Positions 7,578-17,700 of a stretch of DNA of 64,000 nt are shown piece by piece (the first letter of the stretch is position 1; the number at the start of each line of letters is the position of its first letter). Where the stretch lies: assembly GCF_900103585.1 (NCBI RefSeq), contig NZ_FNHV01000026.1, positions 53,962 to 117,961 on the forward strand, in the 5' to 3' direction. Made by a program: the position numbers and the translations under genes. Under the pieces are notes generated by a model. That model was not told the DNA's origin, did no database searches, and saw only the letters and a list, made by a program, of their open reading frames with translations. This DNA comes from Streptomyces sp. cf386 (GTDB taxonomy: Bacteria > Actinomycetota > Actinomycetes > Streptomycetales > Streptomycetaceae).

Positions 7578-8903
7578 TCAGACGGGCGCCGTGCGGCGGG
7601 CCAGCAGGGAGCGGTGGATCTCCCCGGCGCGGATCGCGGTGGTCGACAGCAGGGTCGAGGTCAGTCCGTGGGTGTGCTCGGTGCCGCCCTGCAGATAGAT
7701 CCCCGCGGTGACGTCGGACGCGGTCTCCACTCGATGGTCGCGCGAGACCCGGATCGCGTCCCCGTCGTCCCGGAGGCAGACCTTCGCCGCCTCGCCGAGC
7801 AGGGCGGTGAGGTCGCGGGGCCGGTATCCGGTGGCGTGCACGAGCACGTCGGCCTCAAGGGTCTGCTGCTCGCCGGTCGGCAGGAACTCCACCGCGATGT
7901 CGAGCCCGCCGTCCCCGCGCCGCCCGACCTCGCGGATACGGGAGACGTTGAGGAAACGCAGCCGCTCGCGGCCGATGACCTTCTCCTGGTACGCGGTGGC
8001 GTACAGGGACTCGATCAACTCCATGTCGACGACGGAGTAGTTGGTGGAGCGGTGGTAGTCGAACAGGGACTGTTTCACCTCGGAGGGTGCGCCGAAGTAC
8101 ACGTCCACCGCCTCCGGGTCGAAGATGCGGTTGGCGAACGGACTGTCGTCGGCCGGGGTGTAGCCGTACTTGGCGAACACCGCGCAGACCTCGGCCTGCG
8201 GGAACGAGCGGTGCAGATAGTCGACGGTCTCGGCGGCGCTCTGCCCCGCACCGAGCACGACCGCGCGGCGCACCGGGGCACCGGTGTGGGCGAGTTCGGT
8301 CACCCGTGGCAGTAACTGGCTGTTGTGCCAGACGCGTTGGGAGAGTTCGACGCCGGGCGGCACATGCGGTTCCAGGCCGACCGCCACGCTGATGTCGCGG
8401 GCGCGGTAGGTGATGTGCCGGCCCGGGCGCTCCGGGTCACGGCAGACCACCTCGAAGTGCGTGACGGTGCCGTTGTCGTCGCGCACGGGGTCGACGGCGG
8501 TCACGCAGTGGTCGTACACCACGAGGTGCCGCACCCGCTCGGCGGCCCACTCGAAGTACTCGTGGAACTCGACCCGTAGCGGGAACAGCGTCTTCTGGTT
8601 CAGGAAGTCGATCAGCCGGCCGCGCTCGCGCAGGAAGCACAGGAAGCTGAAGTCGCTGGCCGGATCGCGCAGCGTCACAAGGTCCTTGAGAAACGACACC
8701 TGCATCGTGGCGTCGTCGATGAGCATGCCCCGGTGCCAGCCGAAACCCGGCTGGCGCTCCAGGAAAAGGGCGTTGGTCCGACGTTCGGCCGGCAGATCCG
8801 CGTTGTGTTCGTCAATCGCTATGGCCAGGGCGAGATTTGACGGCCCGAAGCCGATTCCGAGGACGTCGTAGGTGGTGTCCGATCCCGTGAGCGGTGACTT
8901 CAC
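7578..8903 (-). CDS. L-ornithine N5-monooxygenase (SidA/PvdA/CchB family)
   Basis: A 441-residue flavin-dependent N-hydroxylating monooxygenase. It shows the FAD loop GIGFGPSNLALA, the conserved MQVSFLKDLVTLRDP segment, the NADPH loop VLGAGQSAAET and the family ATGY motif (VHATGYRP). It hydroxylates the side-chain amine of ornithine or lysine. The adjacent formyltransferase and an NRPS pocket for formyl-hydroxyornithine argue for ornithine. The GTG start at 8903 follows GGGAGG; an in-frame ATG at 8933 lies against the iron box and lacks a ribosome site. A TTA codon occurs at 8313-8315. It is divergent from the formyltransferase over a shared iron box. Confidence 0.92.
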   Translation of the reverse strand: MKSPLTGSDTTYDVLGIGFGPSNLALAIAIDEHNADLPAERRTNALFLERQPGFGWHRGMLIDDATMQVSFLKDLVTLRDPASDFSFLCFLRERGRLIDFLNQKTLFPLRVEFHEYFEWAAERVRHLVVYDHCVTAVDPVRDDNGTVTHFEVVCRDPERPGRHITYRARDISVAVGLEPHVPPGVELSQRVWHNSQLLPRVTELAHTGAPVRRAVVLGAGQSAAETVDYLHRSFPQAEVCAVFAKYGYTPADDSPFANRIFDPEAVDVYFGAPSEVKQSLFDYHRSTNYSVVDMELIESLYATAYQEKVIGRERLRFLNVSRIREVGRRGDGGLDIAVEFLPTGEQQTLEADVLVHATGYRPRDLTALLGEAAKVCLRDDGDAIRVSRDHRVETASDVTAGIYLQGGTEHTHGLTSTLLSTTAIRAGEIHRSLLARRTAPV

Positions 8904-8939
8904 CGTGGCATCGCCTCCCTCAGGCAGCCACATGTTAGA

Positions 8940-8958
8940 TAAGGTTAGCCTTACCTTG
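8940..8958. promoter_or_regulatory. iron box between monooxygenase and formyltransferase
   Basis: TAAGGTTAGCCTTACCTTG matches 14 of 19 consensus iron-box positions and keeps the dyad symmetry. It sits in the short divergent region and can control both hydroxamate-forming genes at once. Confidence 0.85.
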
Positions 8959-8987
8959 CAATGGAGCCTGCCGAAGGGGAGAACCGC

Positions 8988-9941
8988 ATGCGCGTCGCCA
9001 TGTTCGGCTACCAGACCTGGGGTCACCGCACACTCCAGGCCCTGCTGGACTCCGACCACGAGGTCGTCCTCGTGGTCACGCACCCGAAGAGCGACCACGC
9101 CTACGAGAAGATCTGGGACGACAACGTCGCCGAACTCGCCGAGAAGAACGACGTCCCCGTACTCCTGCGCAACCGCCCCGACGACCCCGAACTCCTGGCC
9201 GCCCTGCGCGACGCGCGGCCCGACATCCTGGTCGCCAACAACTGGCGCACCTGGCTGCCGCCGGAGCTGTTCGACCTGCCCCCGCACGGCACGCTCAACG
9301 TGCACGACTCGCTACTGCCGTCGTACGCCGGCTTCTCGCCCATCATCTGGGCACTCATCAACGGGGAGGCGCGCGTCGGCGTCACCGCGCATCGCATGAA
9401 CGCCGAGCTGGACGCCGGGGACATCCTGATGCAGCGCTCGGTGGCGGTCGGGCCGACCGACACCGCCACGGACCTGTTCCACCGCACCGTCGACCTGATC
9501 GCGCCGATCGTGCGCGAGTCGCTCGACCTCATCGCCTCCGGCAAGGACACCACCCACTGGCAGCCGCAGGACCGCAGCCGGGCGAGCTTCTTCCACAAGC
9601 GCTCGCTGGAGGACAGCCGCATCGACTGGAACTGGCCGGCGGAGCGTCTGGAGCGGCTCGTACGGGCGCAGTCGGACCCGTACCCCAACGCGTACGCGTT
9701 CCATCGCGGGCAGCGGATCAGGATCGTCTCGGCCGCCGTCTCCGAGGCGCACTACGGCGGCACTCCGGGCCGGATCTTCATCCGCGAGGGCGACGGCGTG
9801 GTCATCGTGGCGGGCAGCGACGCCCACTCGGGCCGGCACCCGGGGCTGGTCATCAAGCGACTGCGCACCGACGACGGCGCCGAGTACGCGGCGACCGACT
9901 ACTTCCGCACGATGGGGGGCTACCTCACCGCCCGCCCGTGA
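8988..9941 (+). CDS. N5-hydroxyornithine formyltransferase (CchA-like, formyl-THF dependent)
   Basis: 317 residues of the methionyl-tRNA formyltransferase superfamily. The N-terminal RVAMFGYQTWGHRTLQALL and the catalytic HGTLNVHDSLLPSYAGFSP segment (Asn/His plus SLLP) are followed by MNAELDAGDIL with the conserved Asp. The C-terminal domain (about 210-317) is the Fmt-type OB fold. This small-molecule form, next to an ornithine monooxygenase, is the arrangement of coelichelin cchA/cchB and should make N5-formyl-N5-hydroxyornithine for NRPS loading. The ATG at 8988 is chosen for the AAGGGGAG ribosome site; an ATG at 8961 abuts the iron box and is less likely. Confidence 0.9.
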   Translation: MRVAMFGYQTWGHRTLQALLDSDHEVVLVVTHPKSDHAYEKIWDDNVAELAEKNDVPVLLRNRPDDPELLAALRDARPDILVANNWRTWLPPELFDLPPHGTLNVHDSLLPSYAGFSPIIWALINGEARVGVTAHRMNAELDAGDILMQRSVAVGPTDTATDLFHRTVDLIAPIVRESLDLIASGKDTTHWQPQDRSRASFFHKRSLEDSRIDWNWPAERLERLVRAQSDPYPNAYAFHRGQRIRIVSAAVSEAHYGGTPGRIFIREGDGVVIVAGSDAHSGRHPGLVIKRLRTDDGAEYAATDYFRTMGGYLTARP

Positions 9942-10067
9942 CCGAAGAAGGCCGGAGGAGATCGAAAAGGGCGGAAGAAGGCTGAAGAAGGCCGAAGAAG
10001 ATCACGGACTTCGGTGACGAAACGTCAACTCACGTCCGATACAAAGAAGTTGTCCGGAACCCGTTGT

Positions 10068-10086
10068 TAAGGCAAGGCTTACCTTG
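10068..10086. promoter_or_regulatory. iron box upstream of siderophore-binding lipoprotein
   Basis: TAAGGCAAGGCTTACCTTG matches 13 of 19 consensus positions with preserved arms. It lies 53 bases before the receptor start codon. The preceding 126 bases, from the formyltransferase stop, are a purine-rich run of GAAGAAGG-like repeats without coding signs. Confidence 0.8.
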
Positions 10087-10139
10087 CTTTACTGACGGCC
10101 GTACAGATCCTGCCTGCTTCACCGGCGCAAGGGACGCAC

Positions 10140-11156
10140 ATGACGAGAAAGCTCCTCACCACCCTTCTCACCGTCACCCTGGCCGCCGCCTTGGCAGCCT
10201 GCGGCTCCGTCGAGGACGACTCGAACACCTCCTCCGACGCCTCCGGCGACGCGAAGGCGGACGCCTCGTCCGCCTTCCCGGTGTCCGTCAAGCACAAGTT
10301 CGGCACCACCAAGATCACCAAGGCGCCGGAGCGGATCGTGGTGATCGGCAACGGCGGTACGGACGACGTCGACGCGCTGTACGCCCTGGGTGTCACACCG
10401 GTCGCCGTGTCCAAGGACGCCCTGAGCTCGGACGGCGTCTATCCCTGGCTGAAGGACAAGATCGACACCAAGAAGACCGAGCTGCTCGACACGCTGACCG
10501 CCGTCGACTACGAGAAGGTGGCGTCCCTCCAGCCCGATCTGATCCTGGCCACCTCCGACTTCACCCTGGACAAGGACTACAAGAAGCTCGCCGCGGTGGC
10601 ACCGACCATCGGCTACGAGACGGCCTGGGGCCAGCAGACCTGGCAGGAGCATGTGCAGGTGGTCGCCAAGGCCGTCGGCAAGGAGGAGCAGGGCGAGCAG
10701 GTCATCAAGGAGACCGAGGACAGCATCGCCGCGGTGAAGGCGAAGCATCCGAAGCTTCAGGGCAAGACCTACAGCCTGTCCATCGGCAACACCCCGGCGA
10801 AGATCTTCACGATCGCGTCCGAGGAGGACTTCGCCGCGAAGCTGATGAGTCAGGTCGGGATGAGCCTGACGCCGACCGTGAAGAACATCAAGACGGTCAA
10901 CGGCAGCCCGACCGGCGAGCTGTCCTTCGAGCAACTCGACAAGCTGGACGCCGATCTGGCCGTCATCGCGTTCACCACTCCGGACCTGAAGAAGGCCTTC
11001 GAGTCCAGTGACCTGGTCAAGAACATGTCCGCGGTGAAGGACGACCGGTACGTCGTGACCGATGTCGCGACCATCAGCCAGCTCCGCAGCCCGTCCGTGC
11101 TGGGCATCCCGTGGGCGCTGGACAACCTGGAGCCCGGGTTCAAGAAGCTCGACTGA
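10140..11156 (+). CDS. iron-siderophore ABC transporter substrate-binding lipoprotein
   Basis: A 338-residue class III (FepB/FhuD/CchF type) binding protein. The signal peptide ends in the lipobox LAAC at about residue 20 (LAAALAACGS), followed by an Asp/Ser-rich linker. The two-lobe fold is recognised from APERIVVIGNGGTDDVDALYALGVTPVAV and LQPDLILATSDF. It should capture the ferri-siderophore outside the membrane and deliver it to the FecCD permeases encoded 25 kb away at 36433-38570. Regulation by the iron box just upstream is expected. The ATG start follows AAGGGA. Confidence 0.92.
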   Translation: MTRKLLTTLLTVTLAAALAACGSVEDDSNTSSDASGDAKADASSAFPVSVKHKFGTTKITKAPERIVVIGNGGTDDVDALYALGVTPVAVSKDALSSDGVYPWLKDKIDTKKTELLDTLTAVDYEKVASLQPDLILATSDFTLDKDYKKLAAVAPTIGYETAWGQQTWQEHVQVVAKAVGKEEQGEQVIKETEDSIAAVKAKHPKLQGKTYSLSIGNTPAKIFTIASEEDFAAKLMSQVGMSLTPTVKNIKTVNGSPTGELSFEQLDKLDADLAVIAFTTPDLKKAFESSDLVKNMSAVKDDRYVVTDVATISQLRSPSVLGIPWALDNLEPGFKKLD

Positions 11157-11173
11157 CCGCCCGAGGGGGGCGC

Positions 11174-11215
11174 GAAGGAGGGGCGGGGTGCCTTCGGGTA
11201 CCCCGCCCCTCCTTC
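11174..11215. terminator. bidirectional hairpin terminator
   Basis: A long GC-rich inverted repeat: GAAGGAGGGGCGGGG pairs with CCCCGCCCCTCCTTC around a TTCG tetraloop, with one G-T wobble in the stem. It lies between the convergent receptor gene and NRPS operon end and probably serves both. There is no clear U tract, as is common in Streptomyces. Confidence 0.85.
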
Positions 11216-11235
11216 TCATGTGCCCTTGAGCCCTC

Positions 11236-14200
11236 TCAGGAGTCCTTGAGCGCGGAGTCGACCTCGTCCGCCGACATCTCCTCGATCTCCAGATTGATCG
11301 CGGCGACCTGTTCCAGCCGCCCGGGCGTCTCCTCCTCGGCGGAGAGCCGCTTGGCCATGCCGCCGGCCGTCAGGGTCGCGAAGAGGGACCGAACGGAGAC
11401 CTCCGAGCTGTCCAGGGCCTCGCGCAGTCGGCCGACGATCACGGTGGCGAGCACCGAGTCGCCGCCGAGCGCGAAGAAGCCGTCGTCGAGGCCGACGCGT
11501 TCGACGCCGAGGACGTCCTGCCAGACCCGCGCCACGACCGTCTCCAGGGCGGTTCCGGGGGCCCGGTCCTGTTCCGCCTCCGGCACCTGCCACAGGTCCT
11601 GTACGGCACGGCGGTCGAGCTTGCCGTTGGAGGTGAGCGGGAGTTCCTCGGCCACGGCGATCCGGGCCGGGACCATGTGCGGCGGCAGCACGGACCGCGC
11701 CCACTCGCGCAGGTCCTCCTCGGCCGTGCCCTTGTCGGCGGCCACCGCGGCGGCCAGCTGGACGCCCTGGCCCCGGGGCAGCCCGGCGACGGCACGCCGT
11801 ACCGCGGGGTGACCGGCGAGCGCCGCCTCCACCTCGCCGAGCTCGATCCGGAAGCCGCGCACCTTGACCTGGTGGTCGCGGCGGCCGAGGAACTCCAGGG
11901 TGCCGTCGGGCCAGTACCGAGCGAGGTCGCCGGTGCGGTACCAGCGCACCCCGTCCGCCTCAGTGAACTTCTCGGCTGTACGCGAGGGATCGGCCCGATA
12001 ACCGAGCGCCACCCCGTCGCCGCCAATCCACAGCTCACCCGGCACCCAGTCCGGACAGTCCCGCCGATGAGCGTCGACGACCCGGCACCGGACATTTCGC
12101 AGCGGAGTGCCGTACGGCACCGCCCGCCAGTGCACCGGCACCTGAGCCTCCGTCACCTCGCACACGGTGGAGTGGATCGCGGTCTCCGTAGTCCCGCCCA
12201 GCCCCGTGAACCGGCAGCCGGGCGCACGCTCGGCGAGCCGCCCCGGCAGGTCGGTGCCCACCCAGTCGCCGCCGAGCAACACCGCTCGCATTCCGGTGAG
12301 TTCGCCGGGTGCGGTGGCGAGGAGAAGCATGTCGAGCAGCGGGGGCACGCAGTTGAGGAGCGTCACCTTGTGCGTGCGTACGAGGTCGACCCACTGGCTC
12401 GCCTCGCGCCGGTCGTCCTCGTCCACGAGCACGAGGGCGCCGCCCGCGCTCAGCAGCCCGAAGATGTCGTAGACGGAGAGGTCGAAGTCCAGTGCGGACA
12501 GGGCGAGGCAGCGGTCCGAAGTGCCCACGCCAAAACGGTCGTTGAGGTCGTCGATGGTGTTCATGGCCGCCCGGTGCGGCACTTCGACGCCCTTGGGCTC
12601 GCCGGTGGATCCGGAGGTGAACAGCACATAGGCGGGCTGCTCCTCGTCCACGGTCACCGGCTGTGGCAGGGGTGTTCCGGTCATCGCCTCGGCGACCGGC
12701 AGGGCGTCGAGGCCCTCGACCGGGCGTCCGTCGGTGAGCGCGACCCGGAATCCCGCGGTGGCGCGGATACGCTCGCGCCGGGCGGGCGGCTGCTCGACTC
12801 CGATCGGCACATAGGCGGCACCCGCGGCGAGCACGCCCAGCACGGCGGTGATCTGGTCGGACCCCTTGGGGAGGCTGACCGCGACCGTGTCGCCGGGGCG
12901 TACGCCTCGCTCCACCAGGGCGGCGGCGGTGCGCAGCGCGCGGTCGGCCAACTCGCCATAGGACAGAGCGCCTTCGGTCGCCCACAGCAGGGCCGGGGCG
13001 TCCGGCCGCTCGGCGGCGCGGTCGAAGAAGCCCTGGTGCAGGAGCCGGTGGCTGCGCGGGCCCTCGGTGGTGTTGACCGTGGCGCGGACCGCCGACTGCC
13101 CGTCGGGCAGCAGGGCCGGCACGGGCCGCTCCCAGACCGTGTCGTCGGTGCCGAGCCGGGTGACGAGGCCGTGGAAGGCGGCGAACATCGCGTCGATCAT
13201 GCCGGGCGGGAAGGCGTCCTCGCGGACGTCCCAGTTGACCAGCAGTCCGCCGTCGACCTCGGTGACCTGGGCGTCGAGGAGCACCTGCGGGCCCTGGGAG
13301 ATGATCCAGACGGGCTTGCCGAAGGAGTGCCGTACGCCTTGGTCGAAGAGTTCGCCGAGGTTGAGGGCGCTGGTGAACACCACGGGCGCCAGCACCTGTT
13401 CGCCGTTCTGCCGGGACAGGTCCCGCAGCACCTCCACGCCGGAGTGGTCGGCATGCGCCGCGTCGGTGTGCATACGGTCCTGCAGGCGCCGCGCGTGCTC
13501 GGTGAACGAGCCCGGTTCGGCGAGGTCGATGTCGAGCAGCACCGAGCTGGTGAAGTCACCGACGAGCAGGTCGACGTCGGGGTGGGAGCCCCTGCGGTCG
13601 AACATCGGCACGTTCAGCAGGAAGCGGGGCTGTCCGCTCCAGGCGGCCAGGACCTCCGAGAAGGTGGTCGCCACGGCCATGGCCGGGGTCAGTCCGTGCT
13701 GGTGGGCACGGGCGGTCAGCCGCCGCTTCTCCGCGGGCGGCAGCCAGTGGTGGCGGCGAGTCACCCGGGTCGGGTCGGTGCGCTCCGCCTCGGGCACGAG
13801 CGGGAGTTCGGGGGCGCTGGGCAGCTCGGGGATCCGCCGCTGCCACCACTCCTGGGCCTGCTCCCGGCTGAGCCGCCGTACGTCGGCGCGCTCCGCGAGG
13901 TACTCCGGGTAGCTGGTGCGGATCGGGGGGAGCGTGGTGCCGGGGTCCTGGTAGAGCCTGGCGAGGTCGGAGAGGAGCACCCGATAGCTGAGCGCGTCGG
14001 CGGCGAGCATGTCGACGTCGACGTGCAGTCGGCTCGAACCGTCCGGCAGCAGCGAGAGCTGGACGGAGAAGACCTCTCCGGCCGCGACGTCCAGGCGCGC
14101 GTGCGAGGCGGAGTGCCGGATGTCCTCCAGCCCGGCCGCCGCCGCCCGCGCGTCCAGCGTCCGCAGGTCGTTGACGATCGTCGCGGGGTGGGTGAGGTCG

Positions 14201-14706
14201 GGCAGGATCTGCTGGCGGCCGTCGTCGGTGAAGCGGGCGCGCAGCATGCCGTGGCGGGCCGCGAGGGCTCGTACGGCCGTGTCCAGCCGGTCGGGGTCTA
14301 CGCCGGTGCCGTCGAACTCGACGTAGAGGTGGGCGGCAACGGAGCCGAGTGTGGTCTCGTCGCCGCGGCCGATCCAGTAGGCGTGCTGCATCACGGCCAG
14401 CGGGAAGGGCTCGCGTGGCTCGGGCGCGGGGGGCGGCAGGGCGGGCGTCCGCTCGGCGGGCCGCGCGGCGGCCGGTATGTGGGCTGCCAGCAGCTCCCGC
14501 CAGGCGCGCAGGGTGGGCTCCTTGGCCAGCTCCGCGAAGCTGACCCGGACGCCCTGTTTGCGCCAGCCGCCCGCGATCTTCATCAGGGTGATCGAGTCCA
14601 GGCCCCAGGCGATGAGGCTGTCGTCCTCGCTCGGGGGTTCCTCCGAGCCGAATGTGTCGGTGACCGAACGGAGCAGCTCGTCCGCGGTCGGGTGGTGCTG
14701 CGTCAC
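11236..14706 (-). CDS. NRPS 1: ArCP-Cy-A-PCP, salicyl loading and azoline-forming module
   Basis: 1156 residues. An N-terminal carrier domain (GLDSIT, Ser38) would take salicyl from the aryl-AMP ligase. A heterocyclisation domain follows (about 100-520) with DMLAADALS at residues 232-240, an exact DxxxxDxxS motif. The adenylation domain (about 545-1000) has FDLSVYDIFG, and its pocket reads D-L-Y-N-L-G-L-I-H-K. A carrier domain (GGDSVLA, Ser1084) and an acidic tail EEMSADEVDSALKDS complete it. The Cy domain condenses and cyclises Cys, Ser or Thr into a thiazoline or oxazoline. The code is nearest to Cys (DLYNLSLIWK) but mixed. GTG start after GGAGGA. It is the last gene of the operon yet the first module in assembly. 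Confidence 0.93.
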   Translation of the reverse strand: MTQHHPTADELLRSVTDTFGSEEPPSEDDSLIAWGLDSITLMKIAGGWRKQGVRVSFAELAKEPTLRAWRELLAAHIPAAARPAERTPALPPPAPEPREPFPLAVMQHAYWIGRGDETTLGSVAAHLYVEFDGTGVDPDRLDTAVRALAARHGMLRARFTDDGRQQILPDLTHPATIVNDLRTLDARAAAAGLEDIRHSASHARLDVAAGEVFSVQLSLLPDGSSRLHVDVDMLAADALSYRVLLSDLARLYQDPGTTLPPIRTSYPEYLAERADVRRLSREQAQEWWQRRIPELPSAPELPLVPEAERTDPTRVTRRHHWLPPAEKRRLTARAHQHGLTPAMAVATTFSEVLAAWSGQPRFLLNVPMFDRRGSHPDVDLLVGDFTSSVLLDIDLAEPGSFTEHARRLQDRMHTDAAHADHSGVEVLRDLSRQNGEQVLAPVVFTSALNLGELFDQGVRHSFGKPVWIISQGPQVLLDAQVTEVDGGLLVNWDVREDAFPPGMIDAMFAAFHGLVTRLGTDDTVWERPVPALLPDGQSAVRATVNTTEGPRSHRLLHQGFFDRAAERPDAPALLWATEGALSYGELADRALRTAAALVERGVRPGDTVAVSLPKGSDQITAVLGVLAAGAAYVPIGVEQPPARRERIRATAGFRVALTDGRPVEGLDALPVAEAMTGTPLPQPVTVDEEQPAYVLFTSGSTGEPKGVEVPHRAAMNTIDDLNDRFGVGTSDRCLALSALDFDLSVYDIFGLLSAGGALVLVDEDDRREASQWVDLVRTHKVTLLNCVPPLLDMLLLATAPGELTGMRAVLLGGDWVGTDLPGRLAERAPGCRFTGLGGTTETAIHSTVCEVTEAQVPVHWRAVPYGTPLRNVRCRVVDAHRRDCPDWVPGELWIGGDGVALGYRADPSRTAEKFTEADGVRWYRTGDLARYWPDGTLEFLGRRDHQVKVRGFRIELGEVEAALAGHPAVRRAVAGLPRGQGVQLAAAVAADKGTAEEDLREWARSVLPPHMVPARIAVAEELPLTSNGKLDRRAVQDLWQVPEAEQDRAPGTALETVVARVWQDVLGVERVGLDDGFFALGGDSVLATVIVGRLREALDSSEVSVRSLFATLTAGGMAKRLSAEEETPGRLEQVAAINLEIEEMSADEVDSALKDS

Positions 14707-14734
14707 CGGTTCCTCCGAAGTCGTCCGTGGTGGC

Positions 14735-17700
14735 TCAGAAGTCGTCGAGGTCGTTCTCGAAGTCGTCGATGTCCTCCTGGGTCAGTTCGACCAGGGGGAG
14801 GTCCGACGGGGTGAGGCCGCCGGCCGGGGCGTCCTCGGCGTGCCGGGCGAGCCCGCGCAGGGCGCACTCCCAGAGGCCCAGCAGGTCGTGCGCCTCGGAG
14901 TCGGTCAGGAACGCGTCCGGCCAGGAGACGGAGACGTTCAGCCGGACACCGCCCGTCTCCTCGACGGCCACGGCGTTGATCTCCAGCCCGAAGGCAGCGG
15001 GCTGCCGGCCCGCGGCGGAACCGCTGTTGGATGCGGTCGGCGGTGGCACCCGCAGCATGGGGGCCTCGGGGGCCAGTTCCCAGGGCTGGTCCGCCGAGCC
15101 GGACGCGGTGAAGCGGCCCAGGTAGTTGAAGAGGATCTGCGGCTGCGGAAGTTTCTCCAGGGCGGGTGCGGTGTCGGGGTTGAGGTGACGCAGGAGGCCG
15201 TATCCGAGGCCGTGGTCCGGAACGGCGCGCAGCTGCTCCTTGACGCGCTTGAGCGCCGTGCCCGCGGCGGGCCCGCCGGCCAGCGCCTCGTCGAGGTCCA
15301 GCGGGCCGGGGTCGACAGCGGCCGGATGGAAGGTGGTGAACCAGCCGACCGTGGCCGACAGATCGACCCCCTCGGCGATGTCCTCCGCACGTCCATGCCC
15401 CTCCAGGCCGACCAGAAGCGACCGCCCGGTCAGGTCGCCGCGCCGCTCCCGCCAGGCCGCCGCGGCGAGCGCGAGGGCGGTGAGCAGGACGTCGGGGGTG
15501 GCGGCGTGATAGGCGGCGGGGACGGCTGTCAGCAGGGCCGCGGTGACCTCGTGCGGAAGCACGAGGGTGTACTCGCGCACGCTCGCCGCACTGCCGAGGT
15601 CACGCTCCAGGAAGGCCCGCGCCCCTTCCAACTCGCCGGTCCACCAGGCCAGTTCGCGCACACGGTGTGGCTTGGCGGCTTCCTCGCCGAGGAGTCGGCT
15701 CCAGGTTCGGAAGGAGGTGCCGCTGCGGGCGAGGCTTCGGCCGGACTGCCACGCCTGAGCCAGGTCGGAGGTGATGATCCGCCACGACACTCCGTCGACG
15801 ACCAGGTGGTGCGCGACGAGGAGCAGCCGGCCGGAGTCGGTGAACCAGACGGCCTGCAGCATGCGCCCGGCCGCCGGATCGAGCCGGGCCACGGCTGCGG
15901 CCAGCTGATCGTCCAGCCCGGCGTCCCGTACCTGACCCAGCAGTTCGCCCGCACGCACCGCTCCCTCCGCGGGCACCTCCAACCGGTCCGTCAGTCGAGC
16001 ACGGAGCATGTCGTGGCGGTCCACCACCGCTTGGATCGCGGCGACGGCGGTGTCGTACGTGAGATCCGGCGGGGTCACCAGCAGGACCGCCTGGGCGAGG
16101 CCGTGGTAGGAACCGTCGGGGCCGGCCGTCCAGCGCATGATCGGGGTCAGCTCCGCCGCTCCGACCGGCTCGTCGACGAGACCGGTGTCGGACGGCCCGG
16201 CGGAGGCGGCCAGACCTGCCGGGGTCGGCGTCTGGAAGACGTTCCGGGGGCTTAGGGCGATACCGGCCTTGCGGGCCAGGGTCACCAGGCGGATGGAGAC
16301 GATGCTGTCGCCGCCGAGCTCGAAGAAGTTGTCGTCGATGTCGACGTGCCCGAGCCCCAGGACGGAGGCGAACAACTCGCAGAGCAGTCGCTCGCGTTCG
16401 CTTGAGGGCGCTCGCGTCGGGGTGCCGGACGTCGTGGTCACGGGTGCCGGGAGGGACCCGCGGTCGACCTTGGCGGAGGGCAGCAGCGGGAAGGCGTCCA
16501 GGGCGGTGAGGGTGCGCGGGACCATGTGTTCGGGCAGCCGTTCCCGGAGCCAGTCGTGCAGGTCGCCGGGGGCATCGGCGGCGAGGTAGTACCCGGCGAG
16601 CTGCTTGACGCCCGGGGCGTCCTCCCGGATCACCACGACCCCGCGCCGCACACCCGGATGCTGTTCGAGGATCGCCTCGATCTCCTCCAGCTCGACCCGC
16701 ATGCCGCGGATCTTCACCTGGTTGTCGGCCCGGCCGAGGAACTCCAGGGTGCCGTCGCGCTGCCACCGCACCAGGTCGCCGGTGCGGTAGAGCCGCTCGC
16801 CGGGCGGGCCGAACGGGTCGGCCACCCAGTGGTCGGCGGTGCGGCCGGGGTCGTTCACATAGCCGCGGCCGAGGTAGATGCCGCCGGCGTAGAGCTCCCC
16901 CGGCACGCCGACCGGCACCGGTTGCAGCCGGTCGTCGAGGACGTAGAGCCGGGTGTTGCCGTTGGGCCGCCCGATGGACACGGCGCTGCGGATCGCACCG
17001 GTGCGGTAGACGACGTGGCTGACCCCGATGGTGGCCTCGGCGGGCCCGTACCCGTGGTACATCACGGCCCGGCTCGCGGCGCGGAAGCGGGCGAACAGCT
17101 CGGGGGTGAGCACCTCGCCACCGCACCACACGTGTTTGAGGGAGCGGGCCCGCCGGGCGAAGCCGTCCAGCTCCAGCAGCAGGTCGAGCATGGACGATAC
17201 GAGGTAGGTGAAGGTGACCCGGTGCCGTTCGACCGCGTCGAGGAGATAGTCGACGTCGCGTTCGCCGCCCGGCTCGGCGATCACCACCCTGCCGCCGTGC
17301 ACCAGCGGCAGGAAGATCTCGTTGATGGAGATGTCGAAGCCGAGGGGCGCCTTGAACAGGGCCGCGTCCTCGGTGCCGAAGCCGAGCAACTCGCGCTGCC
17401 ACAGCAGTCGGTGGGCGATGGCCCGGTGACGGATCATGGCGCCCTTGGGGACGCCGGTGGATCCGGAGGTGTAGATGACGTACGCGAGGCCCTCGGGGTC
17501 GACGGGGACGGTCGGGTTCTCCGGCTCCTCCGGACCGTCCAGGCGCACCTCCACGAACGGCGGCGCGTCGTCCCCGAGGACCGATTCGTCACCCGGCCTG
17601 CCCAGCACCACCGTCAACGCCGCGCTCCGGCACACCTCGGCGACCCGGAGCGCCGGCCAGGACGGCTCCAGCGGGACGAAGGCCCCGCCCGCCTTCAGCA

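Noticed and set aside
9942..10067. Purine-rich GAAGAAGG repeats as a small gene
   Set aside because: No start with a ribosome site leads to a convincing frame; it looks like low-complexity leader sequence.
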